Below are positions 1 to 7,897 of a stretch of DNA of 49,476 nucleotides, in pieces. Every line of letters starts with the position of its first letter. The stretch's first letter is position 1. The translations under genes and the position numbers were made by a program. Origin of the DNA: an uncultured Oscillospiraceae bacterium (GTDB lineage Bacteria; Bacillota; Clostridia; Oscillospirales; Oscillospiraceae); contig CAJTPV010000024.1 in the NCBI GenBank assembly GCA_910578505.1, forward strand, positions 1-49,476, in the 5' to 3' direction. Under the pieces are notes generated by a model. That model made no database searches. It saw only the letters and a program-made list of their open reading frames with translations, and was not told the origin of the DNA.

Positions 1-486
1 CCGCCGCCTGCGGCGCGGGCCGAGTTGCCGGACGATGGTCCGCCCCCCTGGGAGGAGACGCCGGACGGCCCGCCGCCCTATGGGGAGCCGGTATCCCCCC
101 CGCCCCAGCGGGAGATCCCGCCTGCCCCGCAGAGCGCCCCCCCGCCGGAAGCGCCGCCCCCCGCCGCGCCGCCTGCCGGAGACGGCGATGTGTGGCAGGA
201 GCTGGTGGAGCGGTTCAAGGAGCGGCTGACGCCTATGTACTGGTACATGCTGGACGACGCCCACGGCGTGGTTCAGGACGGCGTGATGACCATTGCCTGC
301 GGAGACGAGCTGACCTGCGAGAGCCTGCGCGAGGCGGAGCCCAGCGGCGTCATCCGGGAGGTGACCCGGCAGCGGCTGGGCGTGGATGTGAGCCTGCGCT
401 TTGTGCTGGGGGAGGCGCCGGAGCGGGATAAACTGGATGAGCTCATCCGCCGGGGCCGCAAATTCGACAGCTTTACGGTAAAATAA
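1..486 (+). CDS. dnaX: DNA polymerase III subunit gamma/tau, C-terminal part (cut by window edge)
   Basis: The frame is open from base 1, so the gene begins before the window. What is visible is a proline/alanine-rich linker of about 50 residues followed by a compact domain of about 100 residues that ends in a Leu-Asp-Glu-Leu-Ile ... Phe-Asp-Ser-Phe tail. This pattern of a low-complexity linker plus a small C-terminal domain with a LD-LI--G--FD ending is what I recall for clostridial DnaX tau subunits, the clamp-loader subunit that also contacts the replicative polymerase. The ATPase domain itself is outside the window, so the call rests only on the tail. A strong hairpin terminator follows directly. 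Another Pro-rich protein with a C-terminal domain is possible. Confidence 0.65.
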   Translation, partial: PPPAARAELPDDGPPPWEETPDGPPPYGEPVSPPPQREIPPAPQSAPPPEAPPPAAPPAGDGDVWQELVERFKERLTPMYWYMLDDAHGVVQDGVMTIACGDELTCESLREAEPSGVIREVTRQRLGVDVSLRFVLGEAPERDKLDELIRRGRKFDSFTVK

Positions 487-488
487 TC

Positions 489-526
489 GGGAGACGGCTG
501 GATGCCATGCCAGCCGTCTCTGTTTG
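489..526 (+). terminator. Intrinsic terminator after dnaX, probably bidirectional
   Basis: GAGACGGCTGG at 491-501 pairs perfectly with CCAGCCGTCTC at 510-520 around an 8-nt loop and is followed by TGTTT. It lies between the convergent dnaX and flavoprotein genes and could serve both. Confidence 0.8.
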
Positions 527-531
527 CGGTG

Positions 532-1152
532 TCAGCGGATAAAGTTGGTTTTGACCGGCGGCTCCTGGACCGGCGGCTCCACCCCCGCCTCTCTGCCCGC
601 CTGGAGGGACTTGAGCAGCCAGGCCATGTTGTGGGCCAGGGTGCGCATGGTGGCCAGGCCCTCCCCGTCCTGCAGCACATCCTCGGCCTTGGCGCCGTAG
701 ACGATGTTCCAGTACCGGGAGGAGACCACCGGCATCTGGTTGAACAGGAAGTATTTGTTCAGCTGGTCCAGGGCGGCGGCGGCGCCGGCCCGGCGGGCGG
801 AAACCACCGCCGCCGCAGGCTTCAGCCGCAGGGCGTCCCCGGCGGAGCGGAACAGCCGGTCCATGACGCCGGTCACCTGGCCGGAGGCGGCGGCATAGTG
901 CACCGGCGAGCCGACGATGAGGCCGTCGCAGCGCCGGGCCCTCTCCGCCGCCCTGTTCACCACGTCGTCCACCACGCACTTGCCCAGCTTGGCGCAGGCG
1001 CCGCAGCCGGAGCAGCCGATGCCTGCGTCCCGGCCCAGCCAGAGGATCTCGGCGGAGACGCCGTCGGCCTCCAGCGTGCGGGCCACCTCCGACAGGGCGG
1101 TGTAGGTGCAGCCCCGCTCGTGGGGGCTGCCGTTGAGCAGCAAAACGTTCAT
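532..1152 (-). CDS. Flavodoxin-family NADPH-dependent FMN reductase-like protein
   Basis: A 206-residue cytoplasmic flavoprotein. Residues 1-20 form the beta1-loop typical of the flavodoxin/FMN_red fold (LLLNGSPHERGCTYTAL, the FMN phosphate loop), and around residue 95-100 there is the GSPVHY segment that normally packs on the flavin. Four cysteines around positions 47-59 (GCSGCGACAKLGKC) match the cluster found in iron-sulfur-flavoprotein-like members of this family, so an Fe-S centre or redox-active thiols are possible. ATG start with GGAGGG upstream. It is convergent with dnaX and divergent from the signalling operon; the substrate cannot be read from sequence. Confidence 0.85.
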   Translation of the reverse strand: MNVLLLNGSPHERGCTYTALSEVARTLEADGVSAEILWLGRDAGIGCSGCGACAKLGKCVVDDVVNRAAERARRCDGLIVGSPVHYAAASGQVTGVMDRLFRSAGDALRLKPAAAVVSARRAGAAAALDQLNKYFLFNQMPVVSSRYWNIVYGAKAEDVLQDGEGLATMRTLAHNMAWLLKSLQAGREAGVEPPVQEPPVKTNFIR

Positions 1153-1289
1153 TGAGTGCCCTCCTTATGCAGTTCTCTCCCTATTATAGCAGGTTCCCCG
1201 GAAAACGCAACGCGGAAAAGGCCGGTTTTTCCGTCCGGGCGGCCTTGGCCCCGGAGCGAAAAATGTGCCAACAAAAATAGAAGCGCATA

Positions 1290-1318
1290 TTGCAGTTGAG
1301 CAAAAATTCTGTTATAAT
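1290..1318 (+). promoter_or_regulatory. Sigma-A type promoter of the signalling operon
   Basis: TTGCAG (1290-1295), 17-bp spacer, TATAAT (1313-1318) with an extended -10 TG at 1310-1311. Predicted transcription start near 1325, which argues against translation starting at the GTG at 1324. Confidence 0.75.
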
Positions 1319-1371
1319 GAAGCGTGAATAACCTGCGGTTTTATTCTCTGATTCCTTACCTTGAAAGGGGT

Positions 1372-3495
1372 GTGGCTCCTATAGACAGCAAACGTATAAG
1401 AAAGCAGAAAATATTGATCGCGGACGACTCGGAAATGAACCGTTCCATTCTGGCCGATATGCTCAGCGATGAGTACGAGATCATAGAGGCCGAGGACGGC
1501 GGCAGGGCCGTGGAGGTCCTGAGAAAGTATGAGTCGGAGATCGACCTCCTGCTGCTGGACATCGTCATGCCGAACATGGACGGATTCGAGGTCCTGGAGG
1601 TCATGAACCAAAACCACTGGATCAATGACGTGCCGGTCATTATGATCTCCGCAGAGACCGCCTCCACCCACGTGGAGCGGGCCTACGGCCTGGGCTGTAC
1701 CGACTTTATCAGCCGCCCCTTTGACGCGCTGGTGGTCCACCGCCGCGTGACCAATACCATCCTGCTCTACGGGAAACAGAAAAAACTGGTGGGTCTGCTG
1801 GCCGACCAGATCTATGAAAAAGAACAGCAGAACGCCATGATGATCGAGATCCTCAGCAACATCGTGGAGTTCCGCAACGGCGAGAGCGGTCTCCATGTGC
1901 GCCACGTGCGCATCCTGACCGAGATGCTGCTGGACCACTTGCTGGACAAGACCGACCGCTATGGCCTGACCCGCAACGACATCGTCCTCATCAGCAACGC
2001 CTCCGCCCTCCACGATATCGGCAAGATCTCCATCCCCAGCGAGATCCTCAACAAGCCTGGCCGCCTGACGCCGGAGGAGTTTGAGGTCATGAAGACCCAT
2101 ACCGTCATCGGCGGGCAGATGATGGACGATCTGCCCGACTACCAGACCGAGCCCCTGGTGCAGGTGGCGCGGGAAATCTGCCGCTGGCACCACGAGCGCT
2201 ACGACGGCCGGGGCTACCCCGACGGGCTGGTGGGGGAGTGCATCCCGATTTCCGCCCAGATCGTGGCCCTGGCGGATGTGTACGACGCCCTGACCAGCGT
2301 CCGCGTCTATAAGCCGCCCTTCAGCCACGAGAAGGCGGTGGGCATGATCCTCAACGGCGAGTGCGGCGTGTTCAACCCCCTGCTGCTGGAGTGCCTGCAG
2401 GAAATGGCCGGCACGCTGGACGAGAAGCTCAACAGCGGCGCACAGTCCGGCAGGATCGAGCTGCGCAGCGTGGCGGAGGAGATGCACCGCCACGAGGAGC
2501 TGGCCGCCTCCGAGCGGACGCTGCAGCTGCTGGAGCACGAGCGGATGAAGTTCAGCTTCTTTGCCGCCATGAGCCAGGAGATCCAGTTTGAGTACACCAC
2601 CACCCCGCCCATGGCCAGCCTCAACGCCTGGGGCGCGGAGCACACAGGGCTGAAGGAGACCATCCTGGACCCGGTCCACAGCGCGGAGGTGCTGCGGATC
2701 ATCAGCCCGGAGGATATGAACGGTTTGATCCGGGTGCTGCGGGGCACCACCCCCGCCCAGCCCGTGGTCCGCTACGAGTGCATCCTCAACATCGGCGGCG
2801 AGCCCCGCTGGTCCCGCATCATCGCGCGGGCCACCTGGTCCGCCGAGGAGCCCCCCCGGTACACCGGCGCCATCGGCAAGGCCACCGACATCCACGAGTC
2901 CCGCCTGCGGCTGGAGAAGCTGGAGCGGGAGGCCACCCACGATACGCTGACGGGCCTTCTCAACCACGCCGCCGCCAAAAAGCAGATCCAGGCCCATCTG
3001 GAGGAGTACCCCAGCCGGTCCTTCGCCCTGGCGATTCTGGATTTGGACCACTTCAAGTCCGCCAACGACACCTATGGCCACATGTTCGGCGACGAGGTGC
3101 TCAAGTACCTGGCCGGCAAGCTGCGGGAGAGCATCCGCGACGCGGATATCGCCGCCAGGGCGGGGGGCGACGAGTTCCTGATTTTCCTGGAGTACCACGG
3201 GGAGCTGACATCTGTGATCGAGCGGGTGTTCAACAACCTGACCAGCGGGGCCTATGAGAATTTCCCCATCTCCGTCAGCATGGGCGTGTGCCGCACGGAA
3301 ACGGTGGGCTCCGACTACGATACCCTGTTCCACGCCGCGGACCAGGCTCTGTACGCCGTCAAGCGCTCCGGCCGGGGCCGCTTCCGGTTCTTCGACCAGA
3401 CCATGCAGGATCAGCTTTCTGCCTCCGCCATCTCCGCCATCTCCCCCATTGACAGCGAGGAGGCGCGGGAAACAGTGAATGAAAAAGGAGAGTAA
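1372..3495 (+). CDS. Response regulator with HD-GYP and GGDEF domains
   Basis: About 707 residues. Order: receiver domain (ADD acidic pocket, phospho-acceptor Asp63 in LLDIVMPNMDG, conserved Lys/Pro-type end RPFD), HD-GYP c-di-GMP phosphodiesterase (HD at about 214 in ALHDIGKI; HHERYDGRGYPDG), a PAS-like linker, then a GGDEF diguanylate cyclase with an intact GGDEF at about 598-602. It can therefore in principle both make and break c-di-GMP. The open frame runs back to a GTG at 1324, but the promoter places transcription start there; a good SD (AAGGGGTG, about 1365-1372) would fit the ATA codon at 1381 best, so the start is uncertain and GTG 1372 is a compromise. First gene of a three-gene operon with an Hpt protein and a hybrid kinase. 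Confidence 0.9.
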   Translation: MAPIDSKRIRKQKILIADDSEMNRSILADMLSDEYEIIEAEDGGRAVEVLRKYESEIDLLLLDIVMPNMDGFEVLEVMNQNHWINDVPVIMISAETASTHVERAYGLGCTDFISRPFDALVVHRRVTNTILLYGKQKKLVGLLADQIYEKEQQNAMMIEILSNIVEFRNGESGLHVRHVRILTEMLLDHLLDKTDRYGLTRNDIVLISNASALHDIGKISIPSEILNKPGRLTPEEFEVMKTHTVIGGQMMDDLPDYQTEPLVQVAREICRWHHERYDGRGYPDGLVGECIPISAQIVALADVYDALTSVRVYKPPFSHEKAVGMILNGECGVFNPLLLECLQEMAGTLDEKLNSGAQSGRIELRSVAEEMHRHEELAASERTLQLLEHERMKFSFFAAMSQEIQFEYTTTPPMASLNAWGAEHTGLKETILDPVHSAEVLRIISPEDMNGLIRVLRGTTPAQPVVRYECILNIGGEPRWSRIIARATWSAEEPPRYTGAIGKATDIHESRLRLEKLEREATHDTLTGLLNHAAAKKQIQAHLEEYPSRSFALAILDLDHFKSANDTYGHMFGDEVLKYLAGKLRESIRDADIAARAGGDEFLIFLEYHGELTSVIERVFNNLTSGAYENFPISVSMGVCRTETVGSDYDTLFHAADQALYAVKRSGRGRFRFFDQTMQDQLSASAISAISPIDSEEARETVNEKGE

Positions 3496-3500
3496 CGACC

Positions 3501-3863
3501 ATGACTTTACAGGAATGCTATGCCGCTTTGGGCGGAAACTATGACGACGCCATCAGCCGCCTGCGCAGTGAACGTCTGGTGACCAAATTCGTGGTCAAAT
3601 TTTTGGACGACGACAGCTGCGCCCTCCTGCTGCGCTCCATGGATGCGGAAAATTACGAGGAGGCCTTCCGGGCCGCCCACACCATCAAGGGCGTGTGCCA
3701 GAACCTCAGCTTTACCCGGCTGTACGAGGTGTCCAACCGGCTCAACGAGGCGCTGCGCAACGGCCCGACCCCGGAGGCGCCCGGCCTTGTGGAGGCGGTC
3801 AAGACGGAGTATGAGCAGACCGTCGCCGCCATCCGCGCGTTCAAGGAAAGCGCGGGGCTGTGA
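3501..3863 (+). CDS. Hpt domain phosphotransfer protein
   Basis: A 120-residue, all-helical protein carrying the histidine phosphotransfer signature AHTIKGVCQNL around residue 55; the His in AHTIKG is the phosphorylated residue. It is a stand-alone Hpt carrier, cytoplasmic, expected to shuttle phosphate between receiver domains. It starts 5 nt after the REC-HD-GYP-GGDEF gene (SD AAAAGGAGAG) and is followed 13 nt later by the hybrid kinase, so the three are co-transcribed. The order supports a kinase receiver -> Hpt -> effector receiver relay. Confidence 0.9.
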   Translation: MTLQECYAALGGNYDDAISRLRSERLVTKFVVKFLDDDSCALLLRSMDAENYEEAFRAAHTIKGVCQNLSFTRLYEVSNRLNEALRNGPTPEAPGLVEAVKTEYEQTVAAIRAFKESAGL

Positions 3864-3876
3864 GAGGCGATGAAGC

Positions 3877-6465
3877 ATGAGGGAGAAAACAACGATAGCG
3901 GATGAGATCCCGCGCTTTCTCAAGCGCAGTCTGATCCTGGTGCTGGCTTTGAGCGTGGCGGTTTTCGCGCTGCTGGCCGCGTTTCTGGCCAGGCAGAGCA
4001 CCAGCACCATCCGCACGGTGAGCCGAATGTACATGTCCGGTCTCAGCGAGCAGATCTCCGCCCACTTTGAGACTGCCATCAGCCTGCGCCTGGACCAGCT
4101 GGATGTGCTGGCGCGGACTGTCGCGGAACCGAAAATCCGCAGCGGCGAGCCCTGGGAGGAGCAGCTGATCGAGGACGCCCAGAGCAGGGACTTTACCCAC
4201 ATGGGCATCCTCCAGCTGGACGGCAGCTTTGACATGCTCTACGGCCCGGAGCTGCATGTGACGGACCCGGACCCCTTCCTGGAGTCCCTGGCGGAGAACG
4301 AGAAAAAGGTGGCCGTGGGCACCGACGCCGCGGGCAACCGGCTGATCCTGCTGGGCATCCCCCTGCGGGGGATCCCCACGCCGGAGCACCCCCAGGTGGC
4401 CTTTGTGGCCGCGCTGCCTGTGGACTACATCAGCAACACCCTCTCCCTGGAGGAGAACAGCGACCACGTCTACTCCTATATCATCCGCAAGGACGGCTCC
4501 TTTGTCATCCGCACGGGGGACGCCTTCCGGGAAAGCTACTTTGAGCGGGTGCGTAGCCTGTATGATTCCGCCGACGGAAGCAGGGACACGGAGCCCTATA
4601 TTGCGGGCCTCCAGTCCGCCATGGAGCAGAATCAGATCTATTCCGCCGAGATCTCCATCTATGGCGAGCCCCGGCAGGTGTTCTGCTCCAAGCTGTCCCA
4701 CTCCGAGTGGTTCCTGCTGACCGCCATGCCCTACCAGAGCCTGGACGCCATTGTGGACGGCTTTACCAGCCGGTGGACCGTCATGGTCTTCGGGGCCTGC
4801 GCCCTGGTGCTGGTGATGCTGCTGATGGTGTTTGCCCAGTACTCCAAGCTGACCAACCGGCAGATGATGGAGCTGGAGAAGGCCAGAAGGTCGGCGGACC
4901 GGGCCAACAAGGCCAAGAGCGAGTTCCTCTCCAACATGAGCCACGATATCCGCACGCCTATGAATGCCATTGTGGGCATGACGGCCATTGCCACCACGAA
5001 TATCGACAACCGGGACCAGGTGCAGAACTGCCTGAGGAAGATCACCCTGTCCAGCAAGCACCTGCTGGGCCTGATCAACGACGTGCTGGACATGTCCAAG
5101 ATCGAGAGCGGGAAGATGACCCTGAATATGGATCAGGTCTCCCTGCGGGAGGTCATGGACAGCATTGTGAACATCGTCCAGCCCCAGGTGCGCGCAAAGC
5201 ACCAGCACTTCAGCATCTCCATCCACGACATCTCCACGGAGAATGTGTGCTGCGACGGGCTGCGGCTCAACCAGGTGCTCATCAACCTCCTGGGCAACGC
5301 GGTGAAGTTTACCCCCGACGGGGGGACCATTGAGGTGGCCCTGTACGAGGAGCCCTCCCCCAAGGGGGAGGACCATATCCGCACCCATATTACGGTGAAG
5401 GACAACGGCATCGGCATGTCGGAGGAGTATCAGGCCAAGATCTTCGACTCCTTCAGCCGGGAGGACTCCACCCGCGTGCAGAAGACCGAGGGCACCGGGC
5501 TGGGCATGACCATCACCAAGTACATCGTGGACGCCATGGGCGGCTCCATCACCGTGGACAGCCAGCTGGGGGCGGGGACCGAATTCCACGTGACGCTGGA
5601 CCTGCTGCGGGCCACCGTCCAGGAGTTGGACATGGTGCTGCCGGAGTGGAGCATGCTGGTGGTGGACGACGACCGGCAGCTGTGCGAGAGCGCGGTGGCG
5701 TCGCTGCGCTCGATTGGCCTGAATCCGGACTGGACCCAGGACGCCGAGTCGGCCCTGCGGATGGTGGACGAGCACCACCGCCGCCGCGACGACTACCACA
5801 TTATCCTGCTGGACTGGAAGCTGCCGGGTATGGACGGCATTACGGCGGCCCGCGAGATCCGGCGGCGTTGGGGGGATGCCATTTCCATCCTGCTGATCTC
5901 GGCCTACGACTGGAGCGACATTGAAAACGAGGCGCGGGAGGCCGGCGTGACGGGCTTCATCGCCAAGCCGCTGTTCAAATCCACCCTGTTCTACGGCCTC
6001 AGGCCCTTTATGGATTTGGTGGAGGAGGCGGAGGAGCGCGATGTCCACGCCGCCGAGCGGGCGGACCTGGAGGGCCGCCGCATCCTGTTGGCGGAGGACA
6101 ACGACCTGAACTGGGAGATTGCCAGCGAGCTGCTGAGCGAGGAGCTGGGGCTGCAGCTGGAGTGGGCGGAGAACGGCGAGATCTGCGTGGAGAAGTTCCA
6201 GGCGTCCGCGCCGGGGTACTATGAGGCGATTCTGATGGATATCCGCATGCCGGTGATGACCGGCTACCAGGCCACCACGGCCATCCGGGCCATGGACCGG
6301 GAGGACGCTAAGACCATCCCCATTATTGCCATGACGGCGGACGCCTTCTCGGAGGATATCCACAAGTGCCTGGAGTGCGGCATGAACGCCCACGTGGCCA
6401 AGCCCATCGACGTGCGGGAGGTGTCCCGGCAGCTGGTCAGGTTTATTGTCAAGAAGGAAGTCTGA
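3877..6465 (+). CDS. Membrane hybrid sensor histidine kinase with two receiver domains
   Basis: 862 residues. TM1 at about 15-33, an extracytoplasmic sensor region of about 270 residues (size and layout fit a dCache-type fold), TM2 at about 306-325, then HisKA with the phospho-acceptor His356 (SHDIRTPMNAIVGM), a HATPase_c domain with N, G1 (DNGIGM) and G2 (GTGLGM) boxes, a first receiver with Asp646 (LLDWKLPGMDG) and a second receiver with Asp788 (LMDIRMPVM). Both receivers keep the acidic pair and the Lys (FIAKP, HVAKP). Last gene of the operon, ending at a strong terminator. The ligand is not readable; amino acids or organic acids are usual for dCache domains. Confidence 0.92.
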   Translation: MREKTTIADEIPRFLKRSLILVLALSVAVFALLAAFLARQSTSTIRTVSRMYMSGLSEQISAHFETAISLRLDQLDVLARTVAEPKIRSGEPWEEQLIEDAQSRDFTHMGILQLDGSFDMLYGPELHVTDPDPFLESLAENEKKVAVGTDAAGNRLILLGIPLRGIPTPEHPQVAFVAALPVDYISNTLSLEENSDHVYSYIIRKDGSFVIRTGDAFRESYFERVRSLYDSADGSRDTEPYIAGLQSAMEQNQIYSAEISIYGEPRQVFCSKLSHSEWFLLTAMPYQSLDAIVDGFTSRWTVMVFGACALVLVMLLMVFAQYSKLTNRQMMELEKARRSADRANKAKSEFLSNMSHDIRTPMNAIVGMTAIATTNIDNRDQVQNCLRKITLSSKHLLGLINDVLDMSKIESGKMTLNMDQVSLREVMDSIVNIVQPQVRAKHQHFSISIHDISTENVCCDGLRLNQVLINLLGNAVKFTPDGGTIEVALYEEPSPKGEDHIRTHITVKDNGIGMSEEYQAKIFDSFSREDSTRVQKTEGTGLGMTITKYIVDAMGGSITVDSQLGAGTEFHVTLDLLRATVQELDMVLPEWSMLVVDDDRQLCESAVASLRSIGLNPDWTQDAESALRMVDEHHRRRDDYHIILLDWKLPGMDGITAAREIRRRWGDAISILLISAYDWSDIENEAREAGVTGFIAKPLFKSTLFYGLRPFMDLVEEAEERDVHAAERADLEGRRILLAEDNDLNWEIASELLSEELGLQLEWAENGEICVEKFQASAPGYYEAILMDIRMPVMTGYQATTAIRAMDREDAKTIPIIAMTADAFSEDIHKCLECGMNAHVAKPIDVREVSRQLVRFIVKKEV

Positions 6466-6468
6466 GCA

Positions 6469-6506
6469 ACAAAAAAGCAGAGGGCATGTTGCCCCCTGCT
6501 TTTTTG
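6469..6506 (+). terminator. Intrinsic terminator of the phosphorelay operon
   Basis: AAAAAAGCAG..GGGC and GCCC..CTGCTTTTTT form a long A/T-flanked stem with a short loop (6471-6502). The flanking A and T runs make it work in both directions, so it can also stop hicB transcription from the right. Confidence 0.85.
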
Positions 6507-6528
6507 TGCGCAAGAGCAGACTGTACCA

Positions 6529-6939
6529 TCAATGATACTCAATATGCATTTGGGATTTCAGGGCATCCTGCAGGACTTGTGAGAAATTGATATTTCGCTC
6601 CAGTGCGGCCGCATTAAGCCATGCAGGCAGGGTGACAGTACGGTTTACCGATCGATTGATTTTCGCCATACGAATAGACGGCATATACACATCGACCAAC
6701 ACAGCCCGTTCATTCTCGGCGGTTGTTACATCCGACAGAGGCGTAGGGGATGGAATTTCCTCGTTATCCTCCTCCAGGCCGTAGAGGACACAGCCCAGCA
6801 GTTCTCTTGCAGATAACAGCGCCTCGTTGTCATCTGCGCCGCTGGTAGCAACATCCAAGTCAGGAAAGACAACGGCGATTTCCTGACCAGCTTCATAGGT
6901 GAATACAGCGGGATAAATATAGCGTTCGTTTTTCTTCAT
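6529..6939 (-). CDS. hicB: HicB-family antitoxin
   Basis: 136 residues. The N-terminal half is the partially degraded RNase H-like HicB fold (YPAVFTYEAGQEIAVVFPDLDVATSG ... EALLSARELLG), and the C-terminal part is a helical DNA-binding segment (NRTVTLPAWLNAAALERNINFSQVLQ) that looks like a ribbon-helix-helix. ATG at 6939 has AGGAGG 8 nt upstream; a TTG two codons earlier is less likely. Its gene follows hicA by 15 nt on the same strand. It should bind and block HicA and repress the shared promoter. The DNA-binding domain and a large inverted-repeat operator are both intact although the toxin is short. Confidence 0.88.
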   Translation of the reverse strand: MKKNERYIYPAVFTYEAGQEIAVVFPDLDVATSGADDNEALLSARELLGCVLYGLEEDNEEIPSPTPLSDVTTAENERAVLVDVYMPSIRMAKINRSVNRTVTLPAWLNAAALERNINFSQVLQDALKSQMHIEYH

Positions 6940-6960
6940 AAACAACGCCTCCTGTTAAAA

Positions 6961-7095
6961 TTACGGGGATTTTACCGTTGTTCGCCCTTTTTTGGTTGGG
7001 TGCTTGAACTGGTGGTGGCTCCCGGTCACGTCCACTTCATACCATCCATCCGCTTTCAGTATCGCTATAACTTCCCTTGATGAATAGCTTTTCAT
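6961..7095 (-). CDS. hicA: HicA-family mRNA interferase, C-terminally truncated
   Basis: 44 residues, against about 58-62 for the family. It matches the first three quarters of HicA: SSREVIAILKADGWYEV, then the GSHHQF motif with the catalytic His (27/28), then HPTKKGRTTVKSP and a stop. The usual last strand and helix (the KDI-x-TL-SI-KQ-G region) are absent, and nothing resembling them lies between the stop and hicB 15 nt away, so this is a deletion rather than a frameshift. Start ATG 7095 has GGGAGGAA upstream. It may be an inactive or weakened toxin kept because it is co-transcribed with hicB. Confidence 0.8.
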   Translation of the reverse strand: MKSYSSREVIAILKADGWYEVDVTGSHHQFKHPTKKGRTTVKSP

Positions 7096-7117
7096 GTACT
7101 TTCCTCCCGGCAATATC

Positions 7118-7172
7118 ACAATAGCACATATAAAAATATTTGTCAACGGGAAAGCAAATATCTTTATATGTG
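7118..7172 (-). promoter_or_regulatory. hicAB promoter and HicB operator
   Basis: On the minus strand TTGACA (7146-7141), 17-bp spacer, TATTGT (7123-7118). Two 18-bp arms, 7125-7142 and 7155-7172, are inverted copies matching at 17 of 18 positions (CACATATAAA-ATATTTG) with a 12-bp spacer. One arm covers the spacer and -35 edge, so binding would block RNA polymerase. An autoregulatory HicB site is the natural reading. Confidence 0.7.
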
Positions 7173-7212
7173 TCACCAAAGGACAGCCAGGGTCGTTGTC
7201 TTATCGCTCATG

Positions 7213-7428
7213 TTATTTTGGATATGGTTTTCTGCAATTTGTCAGGCCAAGAAGATAGTCAACACTTGTCTCGTAAAACTGTGCTAATGCCACTGCCAAT
7301 TCCAAAGGAAGCGGGCGTTCCCCGCGCTCATATTTGGAGTAAAGCGACTGGTCGCACAACAAATGACCTGCAATCTGCTTTTGCGTCAAATCAGCGTCTT
7401 CCCGTAAGTCCCGTATTCTTAACTGCAT
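7213..7428 (-). CDS. Small XRE-family (Cro/CI) regulator
   Basis: 71 residues consisting of one helix-turn-helix domain: RIRDLREDADLTQKQIAGHL followed by LYSKYERGERPLPLELAVALAQFYETSVDYLLG, the classic HTH_3 pattern ending in DYLLG. No ligand or oligomerisation domain. It is probably a repressor of nearby genes in this low-GC patch; an operator-like pair of inverted repeats lies just upstream of its start (7456-7493), pointing to autoregulation. Confidence 0.85.
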   Translation of the reverse strand: MQLRIRDLREDADLTQKQIAGHLLCDQSLYSKYERGERPLPLELAVALAQFYETSVDYLLGLTNCRKPYPK

Positions 7429-7455
7429 TATGCATCACCGAACTTACTATATACC

Positions 7456-7493
7456 AGGACGATATGTCCTATTGACAAATTGGACTATTTGTC
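7456..7493 (-). promoter_or_regulatory. Operator-like inverted repeats upstream of the 71-aa XRE gene
   Basis: AGGAC (7456-7460) and GTCCT (7466-7470) form one palindrome; GACAAAT and ATTTGTC flank 6 nt at about 7474-7493 and form a second. Both sit in the 107-bp gap between the two XRE genes. Confidence 0.5.
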
Positions 7494-7535
7494 CTAAAAT
7501 ATAGTGAGGTGATAAAAATCAGCGGGGGCGCGCCG

Positions 7536-7781
7536 CTATTCCGGCCCGTCCCCGTCCTCTTTCTCAACTGGAATAAATTCCAGCAAATCTCCTATTCTGC
7601 AATCAAGTGCGGTGCATAGCCGCGCCAAAACGTCTGTATCAAGGCGGGTAACTTCATTTTTGCAATAGCGATTGATCTGCGTTCTTTCCATTTCTGCTAA
7701 ATGACTGAGTTTATTCTTGCTCAGTCCGCTTTCTTCAATGAGTGCTGCCAGATTGATTTTGATTTTCCCATACCTGTTCAT
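7536..7781 (-). CDS. Small XRE-family regulator
   Basis: 81 residues with a single helix-turn-helix: NLAALIEESGLSKNKLSHLAEME, then RTQINRYCKNEVTRLDTDVLARLCTALDC and the GDLLEF end typical of the HTH_26/YozG-like group. ATG at 7781 is preceded 8 nt upstream by AAGGTGG; an upstream GTG is in frame but poorly placed. It is divergent from the 201-aa unknown gene, with a strong promoter for that gene in the 116-bp gap, so it is the obvious candidate to control it. Confidence 0.85.
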   Translation of the reverse strand: MNRYGKIKINLAALIEESGLSKNKLSHLAEMERTQINRYCKNEVTRLDTDVLARLCTALDCRIGDLLEFIPVEKEDGDGPE

Positions 7782-7808
7782 ACACGACACCACCTTGCAA
7801 AATAGTAA

Positions 7809-7838
7809 TTGACAATGGTAGTGTATCGTTGCTATACT
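7809..7838 (+). promoter_or_regulatory. Promoter of the 201-aa gene
   Basis: TTGACA (7809-7814), 18-bp spacer, TATACT (7833-7838) with TG one base upstream of the -10. Confidence 0.7.
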
Positions 7839-7897
7839 AGTTTTGTAAGCTGTAAAAAATTATGTGTTAGAAGTTGCACACAAAATGGAGGAACTAT

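Noticed and set aside
1312..3333. 673-codon open frame on the minus strand opposite the REC-HD-GYP-GGDEF gene
   Set aside because: Antisense shadow of a high-GC gene; composition is His/Leu/Val/Gly-rich without domains, and the sense strand has clear conserved motifs.
3841..6513. 890-codon minus-strand frame opposite the hybrid kinase
   Set aside because: Same shadow effect; the sense frame encodes recognisable HisKA, HATPase and receiver domains.
6940..6960. Frameshift as the cause of the short hicA
   Set aside because: The 15 nt between the stop and hicB contain only the hicB SD; no HicA C-terminal coding sequence remains in any frame.
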